The notes under the pieces: generated by a model
Seen by the model: only the letters and a program-made list of their open reading frames with translations
Database searches by the model: none
Told to the model about the DNA's origin: nothing
Position numbers and translations under genes: made by a program
Shown here: one piece after another, positions 1 through 11,411 of the stretch
How positions within the stretch are numbered: the stretch's first letter is position 1
How the letters are laid out: every line of letters starts with the position of its first letter
Source of the DNA: Pleodorina starrii
Lineage: Eukaryota > Chlorophyta > Chlorophyceae > Chlamydomonadales > Volvocaceae
Assembly: GCA_030267565.1 (NCBI GenBank)
Contig: BRXU01000004.1
Location: 1,492,001 to 1,556,000 of the forward strand
DNA length: 64,000 nucleotides
Direction: 5' to 3'

Positions 1-721
1 CGTGACCTTGTACGGCACTCCCAGGAAGTTGGTTCCCGCCAGCTCCGCCATCATCTCGCCCGGCAGGTCCACATCCGGCACCTTGAACTCCAGGGAGGAC
101 ACGGCGGCGGTGGGCGCGTGCGCCGACATGTACGACTCCAGCAGCTGCCGCGGCGGCGGGCCCTGCCACGACGCCGGACCCCGGTACTCGGACGGCAGCC
201 CCCGCAGCAGCAGCGGCGCGTGGCAGGCGCGGGTGTAGGCTGCGGCGGGCGCGGCGGCGTTGGCGGTGCGCCACTCGTCCGCCGGCCCGTAGTTGCGCCA
301 CTTCATGACGTGACTGCCCTTGCGCGTCTGCGGACTAGGGCTCTGACGGCAAGTCGTCGCGACGGCGTCGCCGTACACCGCCCGACCCGCCAGCCACGTC
401 GCCCGGGCGTTGAGCAGCTCACCGGCGAGGGACGGCGGCGGCGCGGCGGCGGAGCGGCTGCCGGCGGCGTCGCGGAGCGACGTCAGCGGCGGCGGCTCCG
501 CCGCCGCCGAGCCGCCGCTGCTGCTGGTGTTGTTGTCCTTGCCGCGGCGGTTGTACGCCGACGTCGCGCGACTCGCCGGCGGCGGCGGCGGCAGCGCTGG
601 CAGCAACAGCTTGGAGTAGAGGGATGGCTCCGGGAGGGTGGTGAGGGAGGGATGGATGTTGACGTGGCGCGGGCTGCTGCCGCTGCCGCTGCTGCTGCCG
701 CCGCCGGCGTTGCCGCCACCA

Positions 722-752
<31 letters not shown>

Positions 753-3700
753 CACCGAGCAACTTGGCCACCAGCGGTGGCAGTCCGGCGGCCCCGGCCT
801 GGCCGGTGGCGGCGGTTGAGGGGCGGTTGGCGCCCCCTCGGTGGGAGTGGGGGTGCGAGTGGGGGTGGGAGTGGGGATGGGAGTGCTGGGTGGTCCCGGA
901 CTGGCGGCCGCCGCCGTGGTGACGTGAGGATCCGCCTCCTCCTCCGCCTCCTCCGCCTCCGCCTCCGGTAGCGGGCCCCGCGGAGGGGGCAATCGGGTGC
1001 TCCGGACCGCGGACTGCGGGGAGGGAGGGAGGGATGAGGGGGAGGGGGAGGGGGGGTAAATTGCAGGTTGGGGCGCGTGAGTGAGGGAGTGAGTGAGGCA
1101 GGGGTGTTAAAAGAAGAAACCGCACCGGAGGGACGGAGACGGCGTGCGCGGGATGGGGTGGTGGATGCGACGGAGCGCCCGGCGATGGGTTCGTAACGGC
1201 GGAGGGCCTTCTCCGGGAGGGGGCACCAGGGAGGTCGCACCAGGGAGGGCGCACTGTAGACACAAAACCACATATGGTCCCATACGCCGCCGCCCCTAAG
1301 TCCCCGCTTCACCGCTCTCCTGGCCCCAGGCTTCCAACATCTCCGTAAACTCCCGGGCCCAAGCATAGCGAGGGAGGCGCTACGGAGCGACACTGAGCCG
1401 CGGGTCAGTGCGCGCCAGCGCAGGCGCCCATCCCCCCTACCTTCGTTCTGGCCGTCCGCCTCCCAGTCCATCGCCGCCGGGCCCCGGTGCACCGCCAGCG
1501 TCAGCGTCGACTCGGCGCGGTACGCCCCTGGCGACGCCGGCGGCTGCGCAAGGGGTACGACAACACCGCCGTCGCCGCCATCGTCGCCAACGCCGACGGC
1601 GACGGCGACGGGAGCGGCGACGCCGACGGCGCCGCCGCCGCCGTCACCGCCGGCCGTCGCCCCGACCGCCGTTGCGCTGATCTTTGGTTCCAGCAGCGCC
1701 CCGCCCCCCGTCACCTCACCCAGGCTGGAGATGGTCGGCAGGCAGACGGACTGCTCGGAGGGCGTCGGGTGTGCGGCGGCAGCCGCAGCGGCGGCGGGGG
1801 GCTGGCGGGGCCGCGGCGGCGCGGGCGTGGCGAAGCCGCCACGTGGCGGCGCGGGCGCGGAGGCTGCTTCCGACTCGGACTCCGCCGCGAGTGAGCTGAG
1901 GGGCGGCTCGTCCTCGCCGCCGCCAGCTACGGCGCCGGCGCCGCCGGCGGTGGAGGCGCCTGCCGCCGTCGACGACGGCGGCGGCGGCGGCATGGCGGAG
2001 GGGTTCCGCTCGGTCGCCGGCAGCGCGGGGGCGGTCGCTGCGGCTGGGGCTTCCGACTCGGATTCCTCGGGGAGGGCTGCGTTGGGGTTGGGAGCGGGGT
2101 TGGAAGGTTGAAGAGGTTACACGGGCAAGGGCAGGGGCAGGGACGAGGTCAGGGTCAGGGTCAGGGGGGAGGGACAGGGGCGCCGGGGAGGGCGACGCGA
2201 GCAGGCGCGGGGGGCGGCAGTGGCGGACCAGGCGGCGCCCTCCCCTGGGGGGTGAGGACTGGAGTCGCAGCACTTGAAAACACGGGGGACAGGCTGCACG
2301 GGTGCGGAGAGCGGCACAGCAACAGCAACGGCGCGACTCACTCACCCCATTCCGCCCCCGCAGCCGCTGCCGCGGCGGCCCGCGCTGCAGCGACCCGTGG
2401 GTCGGCCACGAATGCCGCCTTGTGCCCCACCCGGCCCCACTGCAGTACGTGGTGAGGGGAGGGGCAGCCCAACAGCTCAGCCACGTGGGCAAGCAGGCAG
2501 CCGCGGGCGGGGATGGACTCCTCGCGAAGGGGCAGGCTGGGGGGTGGGGGTGGGGTGGGGGGCCGGCGGGAAGGAGGGAGGGGGAGATCGGGGGAAGTAA
2601 GGGGGATACCGTACTGCAGTACTGGGTGGGGGGGCTTGTGAAGGGGTCGGTAAGCGAGGTCAGGCGCGTACAAGCAGGAGCCGGACTGGTGGTTGGGTTG
2701 GGTTGGGAGAAGGGAGAGGTGGCTCGAGGAGGCGGTGATGAGCTGCGCGGCCTCCGGTGCCCACTCCGGCCTCCGGTGCCAGCCCCACCACCACCAAACA
2801 GTCGCTGCCACCGTTTTGGATCCTGCTGCTGCTGACGGCGGCGACGTAGCCAGGGCGGCGGCGATGCAGGAGAGTGAGTGAGCGAGCCCCGCCTTCACGT
2901 GCCTCTGGCGGCGCCGCCACCGCACACCCTTTACTGCCGCAGGACCTGTCGGACAATGATGGGAGTCACTGGACGCCGACACCTGCGCTGCCACTGCTGC
3001 CACTGCGGCATCGCCTCCAGCAGCTGTGTTTGCAGCCGTCGGCGTTACAGCTCCAGCGCCAGTGCCGTTGCGGACACGGTTGAGACGGGCAGCGTCGCCG
3101 GGAGCGGCGGCATCGGCGGCGGAAGGCACCCGCCTGGGGTGGCACCCGCCTGGGGTGGCACCCGCCTGGGGTGGCACCCGCCTGGGGTGGCACCCGCCTG
3201 GGTGCCGTAAGCGAGAGGACGCCCAGCCTTAGCCCAAACCCTAAGCCTTAAACCCAACCCCAAGCCCAGCCCCCTCACCTTCACCCTACAGATCTCTTCC
3301 CCCCGTTCACCCGCCCGGGCACCCTCCCAAAAAACACACAAACACCCGCACACACACGCACCCCCCCATGCACACATACACACCCGCACCTTGCGTCCGC
3401 GGGTATGACCGTCACACACGCCACTCCCCCCGCCGCCTCCACCCCGGGGTCCACCTCCTGAGATATGACCCGGGGGGGAGCCGCGTCCACCGCCTCGGGG
3501 GGCAGACGCACACACAGACCCGTGGGGCCCAGGCTCAGGCCGAGGGACGCGGCGGCGGCGGCGGCGGCGCCCTCAGCCGCGGCCCGGGCCGCCACCTGCG
3601 CCTCATCCTGAGGTTAGTGGGCGGGTGGGAGGTGGGGTGGGTGGGCGGGTGGGAGGGTGGGTGGGTGGGTGGGTGGGGAGGGAAGGGGTGCGTATCTTTG

Positions 3701-5934
3701 TCGCAGGGGTTGGCGGCGGGGACAACCGGGGTTCGAGGCGGCGGTGAAGAGAGCTGCCACGCAGGCCGCAGAGGGTTTCGACACTCCCCCCCCCTCGGAG
3801 TCCGAACCCATCGCCACTGCAACACACCGTCATGCCGTAACCCAGGTAGCAGCGCCCCGCTGTGCCATGCTGTGTCATGCTGTGCTGCGCTGCGCTGCGC
3901 TGCGCTGCGCTGCGCTGCGCTGCGCTGCGCTGCGCTGCGCTGCGCTGTGCTGTGCTGTGCTGTGGTGCGCTGTGCTGTGCTTTGCTAAACTGTCCGGCTG
4001 TGCCAACGGCTGGGCAGTCAAAAGGTGCCCCCGGGGTGGGGGGGCCGCCTGGCCTTCGCCCGTTCCCACCGCCAGCCCCTGGCTACCACATCCCGCCCCG
4101 CCCTGCCCGGACCCGCAGGACCCAATACGTCACGCCGCCCCCCACCTGCCACCGCCGCCGCCCCTTTTGTAAGCAAATACGAACCCAGACGCCTCGCCGC
4201 CCCTTCACCGCCCTCCCTCTCCCCAACCCCTCTCACCAACGCCTTCCCAGCCGCCTCCGCCTCCGCCGCCGCCGCCGCGCCCTCCGCCGCCTCCGCCGCC
4301 GCCGCCTCCGGTGCCACCCCCGCCGCCGCCTGCGCCGCCAGCTCCCGCCGTACCACGTCGATGAGCGCCGCCGGGTCCGCCGCCAGCTCGACAGCGTACG
4401 ACTTGCCGTACTCCTTGGCCCATCCCCTCAGCACTCGGCTGTGTGGCAGTGCGGCCAGGGGCAGCCAGCAGTCTAGGTGGGTCACTGAGGAGGCGGCGGC
4501 GCCGTGAATCTCCGGGTCGCGATAGAGGCCCTGGTGGGGGTGCGGCGAGGGGTGGGGGGTGAGGGGAGGAGGTAGGGGGGTTGAGGGCGGGGAGAGGAAG
4601 AGGGTTTTAGGGTTTTGCGGGGGATGGGGGCGAAGGAGCCAGGTTGAAACCATCGCCGTACCCTTTCAGTTCCGAAACCCCTTGGATGACGGCGGTTATA
4701 AACGCTGGCTGCCGCAGATACACCGCCACAGCCACAGCCGAGGGCGGAAAGGACGAACAGGGCGGACAGGGCGGAATTTCATCCTCCTTTCCCCCCCCCT
4801 CCCTAACCCCCCACTTTCCTACGAAACTTCCACACCTCACCACAGACCACACCATACCACATCACACCAGACACCACACCAGGCCACATCCCACCAGGCC
4901 CACCCCCCCGGTGCACAGCCCCCGACGCACCTGCACGCTGAGTACCCGCGTGGCCAGTGTGCGCAGTAGGGACTCCTCGTACGGCTTCAGGTTGCCGTAC
5001 ACTGGCTGCTCGGACAGGAACCGAAACGCCTCCGCAGCGGCAGCGTCCTGAGGCGACATATCCCGGGGAGGGAGGGGGAGATGGAAACCGGGGGGACGGA
5101 GGCGCCACACGCGAACCCAGATCAGGCCTGCACTACTGACGGGTCCGGAGGGCGGCCCCCAACCCGCAGCGCCAGGCGCACTCCCTCCGGCAGCAGCAGC
5201 TTGTTGCAGAGGAGGAACAGACCGCAGCTGAGCGGACTTCGGAAAGAAGATCGGAATCGACAGCGGCCAGGGAGTACGGCTGAGCACACGATCTGACGGA
5301 GCGGTTGCCGCACGGTACCTCGGGGACCTCCCCCCGCCGCTCTCCCATCGTTCCCCTGGCCCGCCCCCGGCGCAACCCCGCTTAGGGGTCCTGACGCGCC
5401 ACACCGGAAAACTGTGTCAGCGCGGGACACAGCGCGGTCTCCCACGTGACTTCCTGGTGTGCAAGTGCCCTTCCAATCCCACGCGACCGGATCACAAGTC
5501 ACGTGGGGCCACGGAACCTTCCCTCGCCAGAACAGGCACCCCCGTGCGAGGCGTTTTCAACTGCCGCACGCCGGATCACACTTTAAATGCCGCTGCTGCA
5601 TCGGCACAAACGGCAAGCGGAAAGACCGAAAAACAGTATCAGTAGGCGGCATCGGGCCTTGCGCGCTGCCCCTCGCTGCAGTCGATTGCGTGCGGAAGTC
5701 CAAGCGCCACCTCGCCCGCACCTGCGCCGACTTCTTGGTACGGCCCTCCCCTTGGAACATCTGCTCCGGGAGAGTTTCACCCTCAACGGTGACCGCGGGC
5801 AGAGTCAGCGTGCAGACGAAGCGAGTTTCCTGGCCCTCCGTTGGCGAGGGCTGCGCATCGTATTTCGGAAGTTCGGCCTTGGCACGCTGGTAAAACTGGT
5901 TGATCAGGCTTCTAGGATTCTGTTGCTGCGCCAT
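1..5934 (-). CDS. dsRNA-binding-motif protein, multi-exon, 3' end outside window
   Basis: Exons read on the minus strand: 5934-5722, 5047-4931, perhaps 4708-4679, 4530-4237, 3607-3390, 3133-2983, 2536-2346, 2076-1441 and 1013 to beyond 1. Phases agree across these junctions, but one exon between 2982 and 2537 is unresolved. The first two exons form a double-stranded-RNA-binding fold: NPRSLINQFYQ, then FVCTLTL, then GEGRTKKSAQ spliced to DAAAAEAFRFL. The rest is Ala/Pro/Gly-rich with acidic Ser-Glu patches (ESESE), a His-Pro/His-Ser run and polyglycine. A more ordered C-terminal part contains VMKWRNYGPADEWRTAN and LPGEMMAELAGTNFLGVPYK. That part lies in the frame open from 1013 to 1, which is not the frame of the longest AUG-started ORF on this strand. 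The start at 5934 is the only ATG that gives a complete motif. The binding motif suggests a role with structured RNA, such as small-RNA processing or editing. The algal microRNA factor DUS16 is a possible relative, but I cannot confirm it from the sequence. Confidence 0.62.
3125..3204. repeat. 16-bp minisatellite, about 5 units
   Basis: Four perfect direct copies of GGCACCCGCCTGGGGT at 3125-3188, followed by a degenerate fifth. On the minus strand each unit contains CCCCAG followed by G, so the array lies at the proposed acceptor of the exon 3133-2983 and offers several alternative acceptors. Confidence 0.9.
3861..3985. repeat. Pentanucleotide array (CTGCG / CTGTG)
   Basis: A pure GCTGC-type array runs from about 3883 to 3946. 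It is flanked on both sides by diverged CTGTG and ATGCTGTG units. It lies in an intron of the dsRNA-binding gene. The flanking variants look like decayed edges of an actively slipping array. Confidence 0.9.
4601..4616 (+). repeat. Two telomere-like units (AGGGTTTT)
   Basis: The bases AGGGTTTTAGGGTTTT are two units of the Chlamydomonas-type telomere repeat TTTTAGGG in another register, lying in an intron of the dsRNA-binding gene. Sixteen bases is short enough to be chance. Confidence 0.5.
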
Positions 5935-7491
5935 GTTTGCAGCCTGCAAAGAAGCCTTCGGTCCAATGTCTCTGGGCCGATGCCAGGTGCAATTTCCCGC
6001 ACGGCTCTTTCGAAATGTAGAGCAAGATGTACAGTCAACGGGTATTCAATATACGTGAGCACTTAAGGCGCGTGATCGGCTAAGGCAGCTCGTAGATCGT
6101 GTGTCCCGGAAAGTCGTTGTCCGGCAGGTCTGGCAGTCCACTCATGCCGCTTATGGCCCTGCCGGTTTAGCATTCAGGTGTAAGATTATAACAGCGCTTT
6201 TCCTTCATAGGCTTCTGAACAACAAATTTCGTGTTTCGGAGGAACACAACAGTCCCCGGGGTTCCGGGGATGTGGTTTTCAGCGCAAAAGATAGCCTGTT
6301 GTGCATAATATACAGGCATTGATTCAATATTGCAACATGGATAGTGGATCTTTTACAAATGGGTCTGCACCGCCGAGAGTCTCCGGACTCAACACGCGAA
6401 AGCTGGGAGCCCCAACCTGCCCCACTGCCGAGTGCGGGGCCCGTTCCCCACGCACTCACACATACGCCGACCAACTTGAAAAGCTGCCTTTTTGCGGGCG
6501 GGATTTTGGAATTTGGGTCCTGGGGACGGTGTCCTTGACGAAGGTATCGCCAGGCATATGTAACACTAGTGGAGGGGCGGCAAGGTTGAGCTGTGAATGG
6601 GTATCGCTGCCGCGTTGCGCTGCCGCGTTCCCACACGACCAAACCTTCTTAGCCGTTGTAAGCGCCCAGGTGTCAGACCTCGTACACAGGGCTGAGCTCA
6701 TCAGTCGGGGCTGAAAGCAATTGTCGAGGCGCCCCAAGCAGCCGACTCGACCCGATCCGATCCGCGCTGAAACAGCGGCCGTCCGTCTGTCTGTTGAGGC
6801 AAACGGCTCGAGTCATCGCCTGCTCGTCCGTCCGTCCGCCCGCCCGTCTGATGGAAGAATAGACTTCTCCCCGCCCCGCTCTGATGTCGAACTGCTGTTT
6901 GGGGGATCCGTCGGCTCACGGAGCTGTGGGTGGGCCGAAGGATCGACAGACAGACCCACCCATCCATTGACGCCGAATTAGGACCCACGCTCATGTCCCG
7001 TTAATCTGTTACGTGATACGCTTAGATTGCGCGCAGGGGTTCGGGGGATTCCCGGGCTGCGCGCCAAACATCGTCTCACTGGGCAGGTGGCTCCAGACCA
7101 AAACGCCCTCAAATATAAAACCCCGATCAGCAAGCAAGGTTGTCTTGGCGCTCCCTATCGATCGTTCATTCGTTGCGTTCGTTCGTTTGCATCGGGTGCG
7201 ATCCCGCGCCCTACCTTTCTCGTGCCCTGTCCCAGGGCGGGGCGGGGGGTAAAGTCAACCACGAAACCCAACGGATCGCGACTTCGCGCCTCCGTGCTTA
7301 TTCCACTTTCCACAGCTCGAGACACCGACGTCGATGACGTCAGTCGCCGGCCGGTGTACCACCCCCCTAATACGTGGATACCCCCCCACACACACACACA
7401 CCCTCGCGGCCGCGACCTGACCCGGTCCGCCCCCTATCCGAAGCGCGCTCTTACTTCCAGCGCCCCTCGCCGCCGCTATCGTATCTCTACC
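5935..7491. other. Intergenic, no gene seen
   Basis: Lower-GC sequence between the start of the dsRNA-binding gene and the stop of the coiled-coil gene, both on the minus strand. It should hold the promoter and 5' leader of the former and the 3' UTR of the latter. ORFs here lack coding character. A CA dinucleotide run lies near 7388-7400. Confidence 0.6.
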
Positions 7492-8730
7492 TCAAACAAC
7501 CACTACTGCCCACTTGGCGGCCATCTGCTGCTTGAGCTGGGGCCGGTGCCGCTGCCACTGCTCCTTGACCCGCTGCTCCAAATTCCGCATCTCCACGTCC
7601 GCCGCCGCCACCGCCCTGCCCACCAGCTGAATGTCCAGGCCGCAACGGGAGCGCAGCGTGCCGTACAGCTCCTCCAGTACGACCTTCTCGGCAACGAGCT
7701 TGTCGTACTTGCGGGTCAGGATGCCCAGGTCCAAGGCACACGTCTTGACCGAGGCACCCGCCGCCGCCGCCGTCTTCTCCGCGACCGCAACCCGGGCCTG
7801 GAGCGCCGCCACCTGGCCGCGAGCCGCCTCCGCCTCCCGCTCCGCCTCCGCCGCCTGCTGCGCCAGCTCCCCCGCCGCAGACTCCGCCTCCGCCACCCGC
7901 CGGCGCAGCGGCCCCACCTCCGCCGCCATCCGGTGCAGCTCCTCTGTCTTCTCCCGCACCAGCTGCGTCGACTCCTGCGCCACCAGCTGCTGCTGCCGAG
8001 CCACCCGCTCCAGCTCCTCACGCAGGTCCTCCGCCTCAATCGCCTTCCTGGCCCAAGCCGCCTTCAGCTGCAGGTGCTCTCGGTCGGGCTGCCGCCGGGA
8101 GGGCCGCGAGGAGCAGGGCTGCGGGTCGCAGGTGGAGGAGGGGGAGGAGGAGGAGGCGGAGGGGGAGGAGGAGGAGGAGGAGGAGGACAGGGGGGACATC
8201 CGCCGCTGAAACTGCTGCAGCTGCTGATCCAGCGTCCGGGCTTTCTGCGTCAGGTCGGCGATGGCGGCGTCCTTGCGGCTCAGCTCCTGCCTCAGCGTGT
8301 GCAGCTCGTCACTCGACTCGCGGATGGACTGGTCGCGGGCCTGTGAGGTTTTGAACAGGGGGCACAGGCAGGGGCGGAGAAGGTCAGCCGCCAGAAGAGA
8401 GTGAAGCAAGTTATGGGGGCGTGGCCCGGAACTGCTCTCCCAGGACCAATAAGCCAGACACACCCGTTCCTAGAACATCAAAAACAAAGAATGTCTAGCA
8501 GAGGAAAACCCGCTACGAAACATGGTATGTACCTCGATAAGAGAAGCTTGATCGTCGAGGAGGGCGAGGATGACGTCTCGCGTCTTGGCTTTGTCGTCTA
8601 TCCATCGCAGAACACCGTTAAGGATTACGAGCCTGTTCTCCGGCATCTCGATGGTGCGCGCTTGTGAGCTGATGCGGATGCACTCCGCGAACATCGACTC
8701 AAGACGGTCGCGAAGGAGCGTCAGAGCCAT
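7492..8730 (-). CDS. Coiled-coil protein, two exons, 348 aa
   Basis: Exon 1 is 8730-8533 (66 codons, from a real ATG) and exon 2 is 8340-7492; the intron is GT-AG and phase 0. Residues 1-66 form a compact helical region (MALTLLRDRLESMF, then ENRLVILNGVLRWIDDKAKT). From about residue 67 the protein is almost wholly heptad-like coiled coil rich in Ala, Glu, Gln and Arg. The coil is broken near residues 115-150 by a Ser/Pro-rich linker. The last 60 residues (ILTRKYDKLVAEKVVLEELY, then a basic tail) remain helical and end in AVVVV. I do not recognise a named family. A structural or flagellar/centrosomal role is typical of such algal proteins but is only a guess. It lies upstream of the dsRNA-binding gene in the same orientation, with no sign of shared expression. 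Confidence 0.75.
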
Positions 8731-11411
8731 GTTGGAGCGCGTAGACTTATAGAGAAGGGAATCACACAAGTTTTGAGGTATCTGAGTAACGCCGGGTATA
8801 AAGCGCACTGAATGTTCGTTGTGACAAGTAAGATGGTGATCAAGGTGGCTTACTGAGTTTGGTGCAATACTGTTCACTTGAAAGCATACTGACTATTCTT
8901 TGTTAAACGATGGGGGCAATGAGGTCGTCCACGACGACTCCAGGGCGAAAAACCGTCTGACAGGGCGTGTGCTCATGAGTCGGCTCCCCAAAACCGCGAC
9001 GAGAAAGGCAAATCCAGCGTTCTATAGGGAGCCTAATGTCATAAAAATTATCCAAAGTGTAAAGCTGGTCATACCGGTGGCGAAGCGGCGTCCGAAATGC
9101 GTCCATCCATGGTAAAGGTGCCAAAACCAGTCCTAATCTGAGCGTTTATAAGAAACCAAATCATTGCTTGCTGCGCAAACGGAAAGGGAACGCTCTCTGC
9201 TGAGGGGTTTTGTGCACGGCCAGTGGGCGGGGTGTGCGCCGTCTGCCGATCTGCGCCCACCGGAGGACTTGACACCTGTCATAATCCGTTCTCCATCTTA
9301 GTGAAACACTCCGTTTTCGAGTGAAGTTATATCCACACTTTGTTGGTTTGGGCCGTCCCGGGGCAACGTCGGCAGGCGTTCCCGTCGTCCCGGTGTTCAC
9401 AGACACACATTACGACGTCGTCCGGTCCAGCGCGGAGGCCCTTCCCTCTGCAACGCACGACTGCGACTGTGAAAGGGTCCACAGTTGCGTTGGCCAGCTT
9501 AGCTCCTTTCGTGCGGTTCCGTAGGGAAAGGCGGGGTCGCAAGGGGTTGAGGCGGAAGGGCCACGCGCACCGCGGGTCCAGCCTTTTGGGTCACAGCGAG
9601 CGGTCCGGAAAGAAAGCCAAAGCGTGCAGGTCGCAAAGCAACGCAACGCGGAAATGCCAATACGCGACCCTGCAAGCAGGCAAAAGATGGAATTCCATCC
9701 CATATAAGGCAAGCCGCCATACCCTCACGCGCAACGAGCAATTGGAGGTCGCACGCTCGCACCCACCAACCTCGCTCCGGCCCCTGAGTCATGCACGATG
9801 ACGTCTGCCCCTTCAGCAGCGCATTCAGCGAACATGCGGCGAGCATTGGGCAAGCAGCCACACATCTATAAGCGGACCACTGGCCTCAAGTGGATGGCTT
9901 GTTCGGGATTTGGGAAGGAGCCGCCGCAGCCGCGCGGGCTGCTGGGAGAAAACCTTCTTGTTGGTTCACTGCAACGCGTTCCATCCATGGCACCGTAAAT
10001 AGGTTGCGAAAGCTGAACTGCTCTAGAAGTGAGGAAGGAAATGGGGCGCCAGGCAAGCGCGCCCACTCGGCCTTTATGACACCTGCGCGCTGCACCCCAA
10101 CTGACAAAGGTACGACAAAACTGCCGGGACCTCATGTACTGCTGGTGACTGACTCGCTTCAACAAACAGCGGGATCACAATCAAGTCCCACCAGTCCCTC
10201 GCACCGCCAATATGCCGCCTAATAGCCCCGGCGGGCGGTTTATGTGCCATCTGGGTTTGCCGTGCGCGATCTGGCCCGGATCCGCGGCCCTTCTTCAATC
10301 CGCATGTGCGTCCAGGGGTGTGCCGTTGTGAGACAGTTACAAGCTCCTGCTCGCAAGTGCTCAGCTTCCGATGCCCGTCTGCCGCCCGCGAACCCGGGCT
10401 GCAAGCCGGTTCCGGTTCCGATTCGGGCGACACGGCCCGTGCCCGCAGGAGGTGGGGCCCCGGCGTGCTCCTTGATCAGGACCGCTATCACCAGCGCTGC
10501 ACTCCGGTGTGCGGCTCCACGGTATCCGCAGACAGCCCAACCGCCCGCCTGCCTGCCCGCCCCCCCCCTCCCTGACAGGCGCTGACGCCCCTCACCCGGT
10601 GCGGTGTGACTGACACCCCCCCCCCCGCCCGCAACTCCCACCCCGACGCACCACCCCAGAAGCGCCTCTCCAGTCTCCACCAGCACAACAGCCACACAAA
10701 GCGCCACGATGGTTCTGCTTCTGCTAGGGAGCACACAGCCATTTGGCGTGATGGTCAACAACATGCTGTACGTGCTTCGGTGCCTGACAAAGCGTCCGCA
10801 ACCTGCCATGCATGCATGCACGGAACCTTGGGGATGCACCGCACATCCCCCAAGGTTCCTGCCTTGTAGCTGCTGCTGCTGCTGCCTCGCGTTCTCAGCG
10901 CCTGCAAAAAAAGCCCCGACAACCTGCGGCGTGCAGCCACTGCCCTCGCCCATGAAGGGACGCTGTGCGCGACCCAAACCCCCAACCAGACTGCCCGAAC
11001 CGCCGGCTCCAAGCTCGTGCCTCCAATGTGCTGCTCCTGACTGGCCTCTGCTCATGTCGCCTAACTCAGTCACCAGAACTCCTCTGGTGGCCAACCCCAC
11101 AACCCCCCCCCGAGCATGGACTGCCTGTTCTGTCCCCCTTCCCACGTATGCAACCAGCGCCGGCGAACCGCTATGCGCCCACCCCTCCCCCCTTTTCCGC
11201 GGCCGCTGGTCCCCCACTGCCCTCCCTCCCCCTCCCCCGCTCCCTCCCTGCGTCCCGCCCCGGCTCACTCCTGGCGCCGGGAGCAGGCCAGCCACCACCC
11301 GGCCCTTCACCGGCCGTGTTTCGCCGCACCCTGTCATCAGCCTCCCCATGCGACCCGTCCAGATCATCCCACCTGTCCGCCTCACCCCTCCCTCCCCTCT
11401 CCTGCCCTTCC
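8731..11411. other. Intergenic / probable 3' UTR of the UBX gene
   Basis: No reading frame here has domain content. The right half probably holds the 3' UTR of the UBX gene; a TTACA (TGTAA on the minus strand) occurs at 10337-10341, about 1.07 kb past its stop. The left part should contain the promoter of the coiled-coil gene. A strong hairpin lies at 10822-10859. Confidence 0.5.
10822..10859. other. Imperfect inverted repeat able to form a hairpin
   Basis: The arms are GGAACCTTGGGGATG (10822-10836) and CATCCCCCAAGGTTCC (10844-10859). They pair throughout except for one unpaired C in the right arm, and the loop is 7 bases. It lies about 550 bases past the stop codon of the UBX gene, so it may be in that gene's 3' UTR. 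Confidence 0.8.

Noticed and set aside
419..1993. 524-aa minus-strand ORF
   Set aside because: Only its first part (to about 1441) is a genuine exon. It then reads through an intron and the wrong frame into Arg-rich and polyserine-like sequence.
3861..3985. Possible CRISPR-like or tandem-gene array
   Set aside because: Units are 5 bases and contiguous with no spacers: a simple satellite.
7027..8346. 439-aa plus-strand ORF
   Set aside because: It is the reverse complement of the coiled-coil gene and is Leu/Arg/His-rich shadow sequence without domains.
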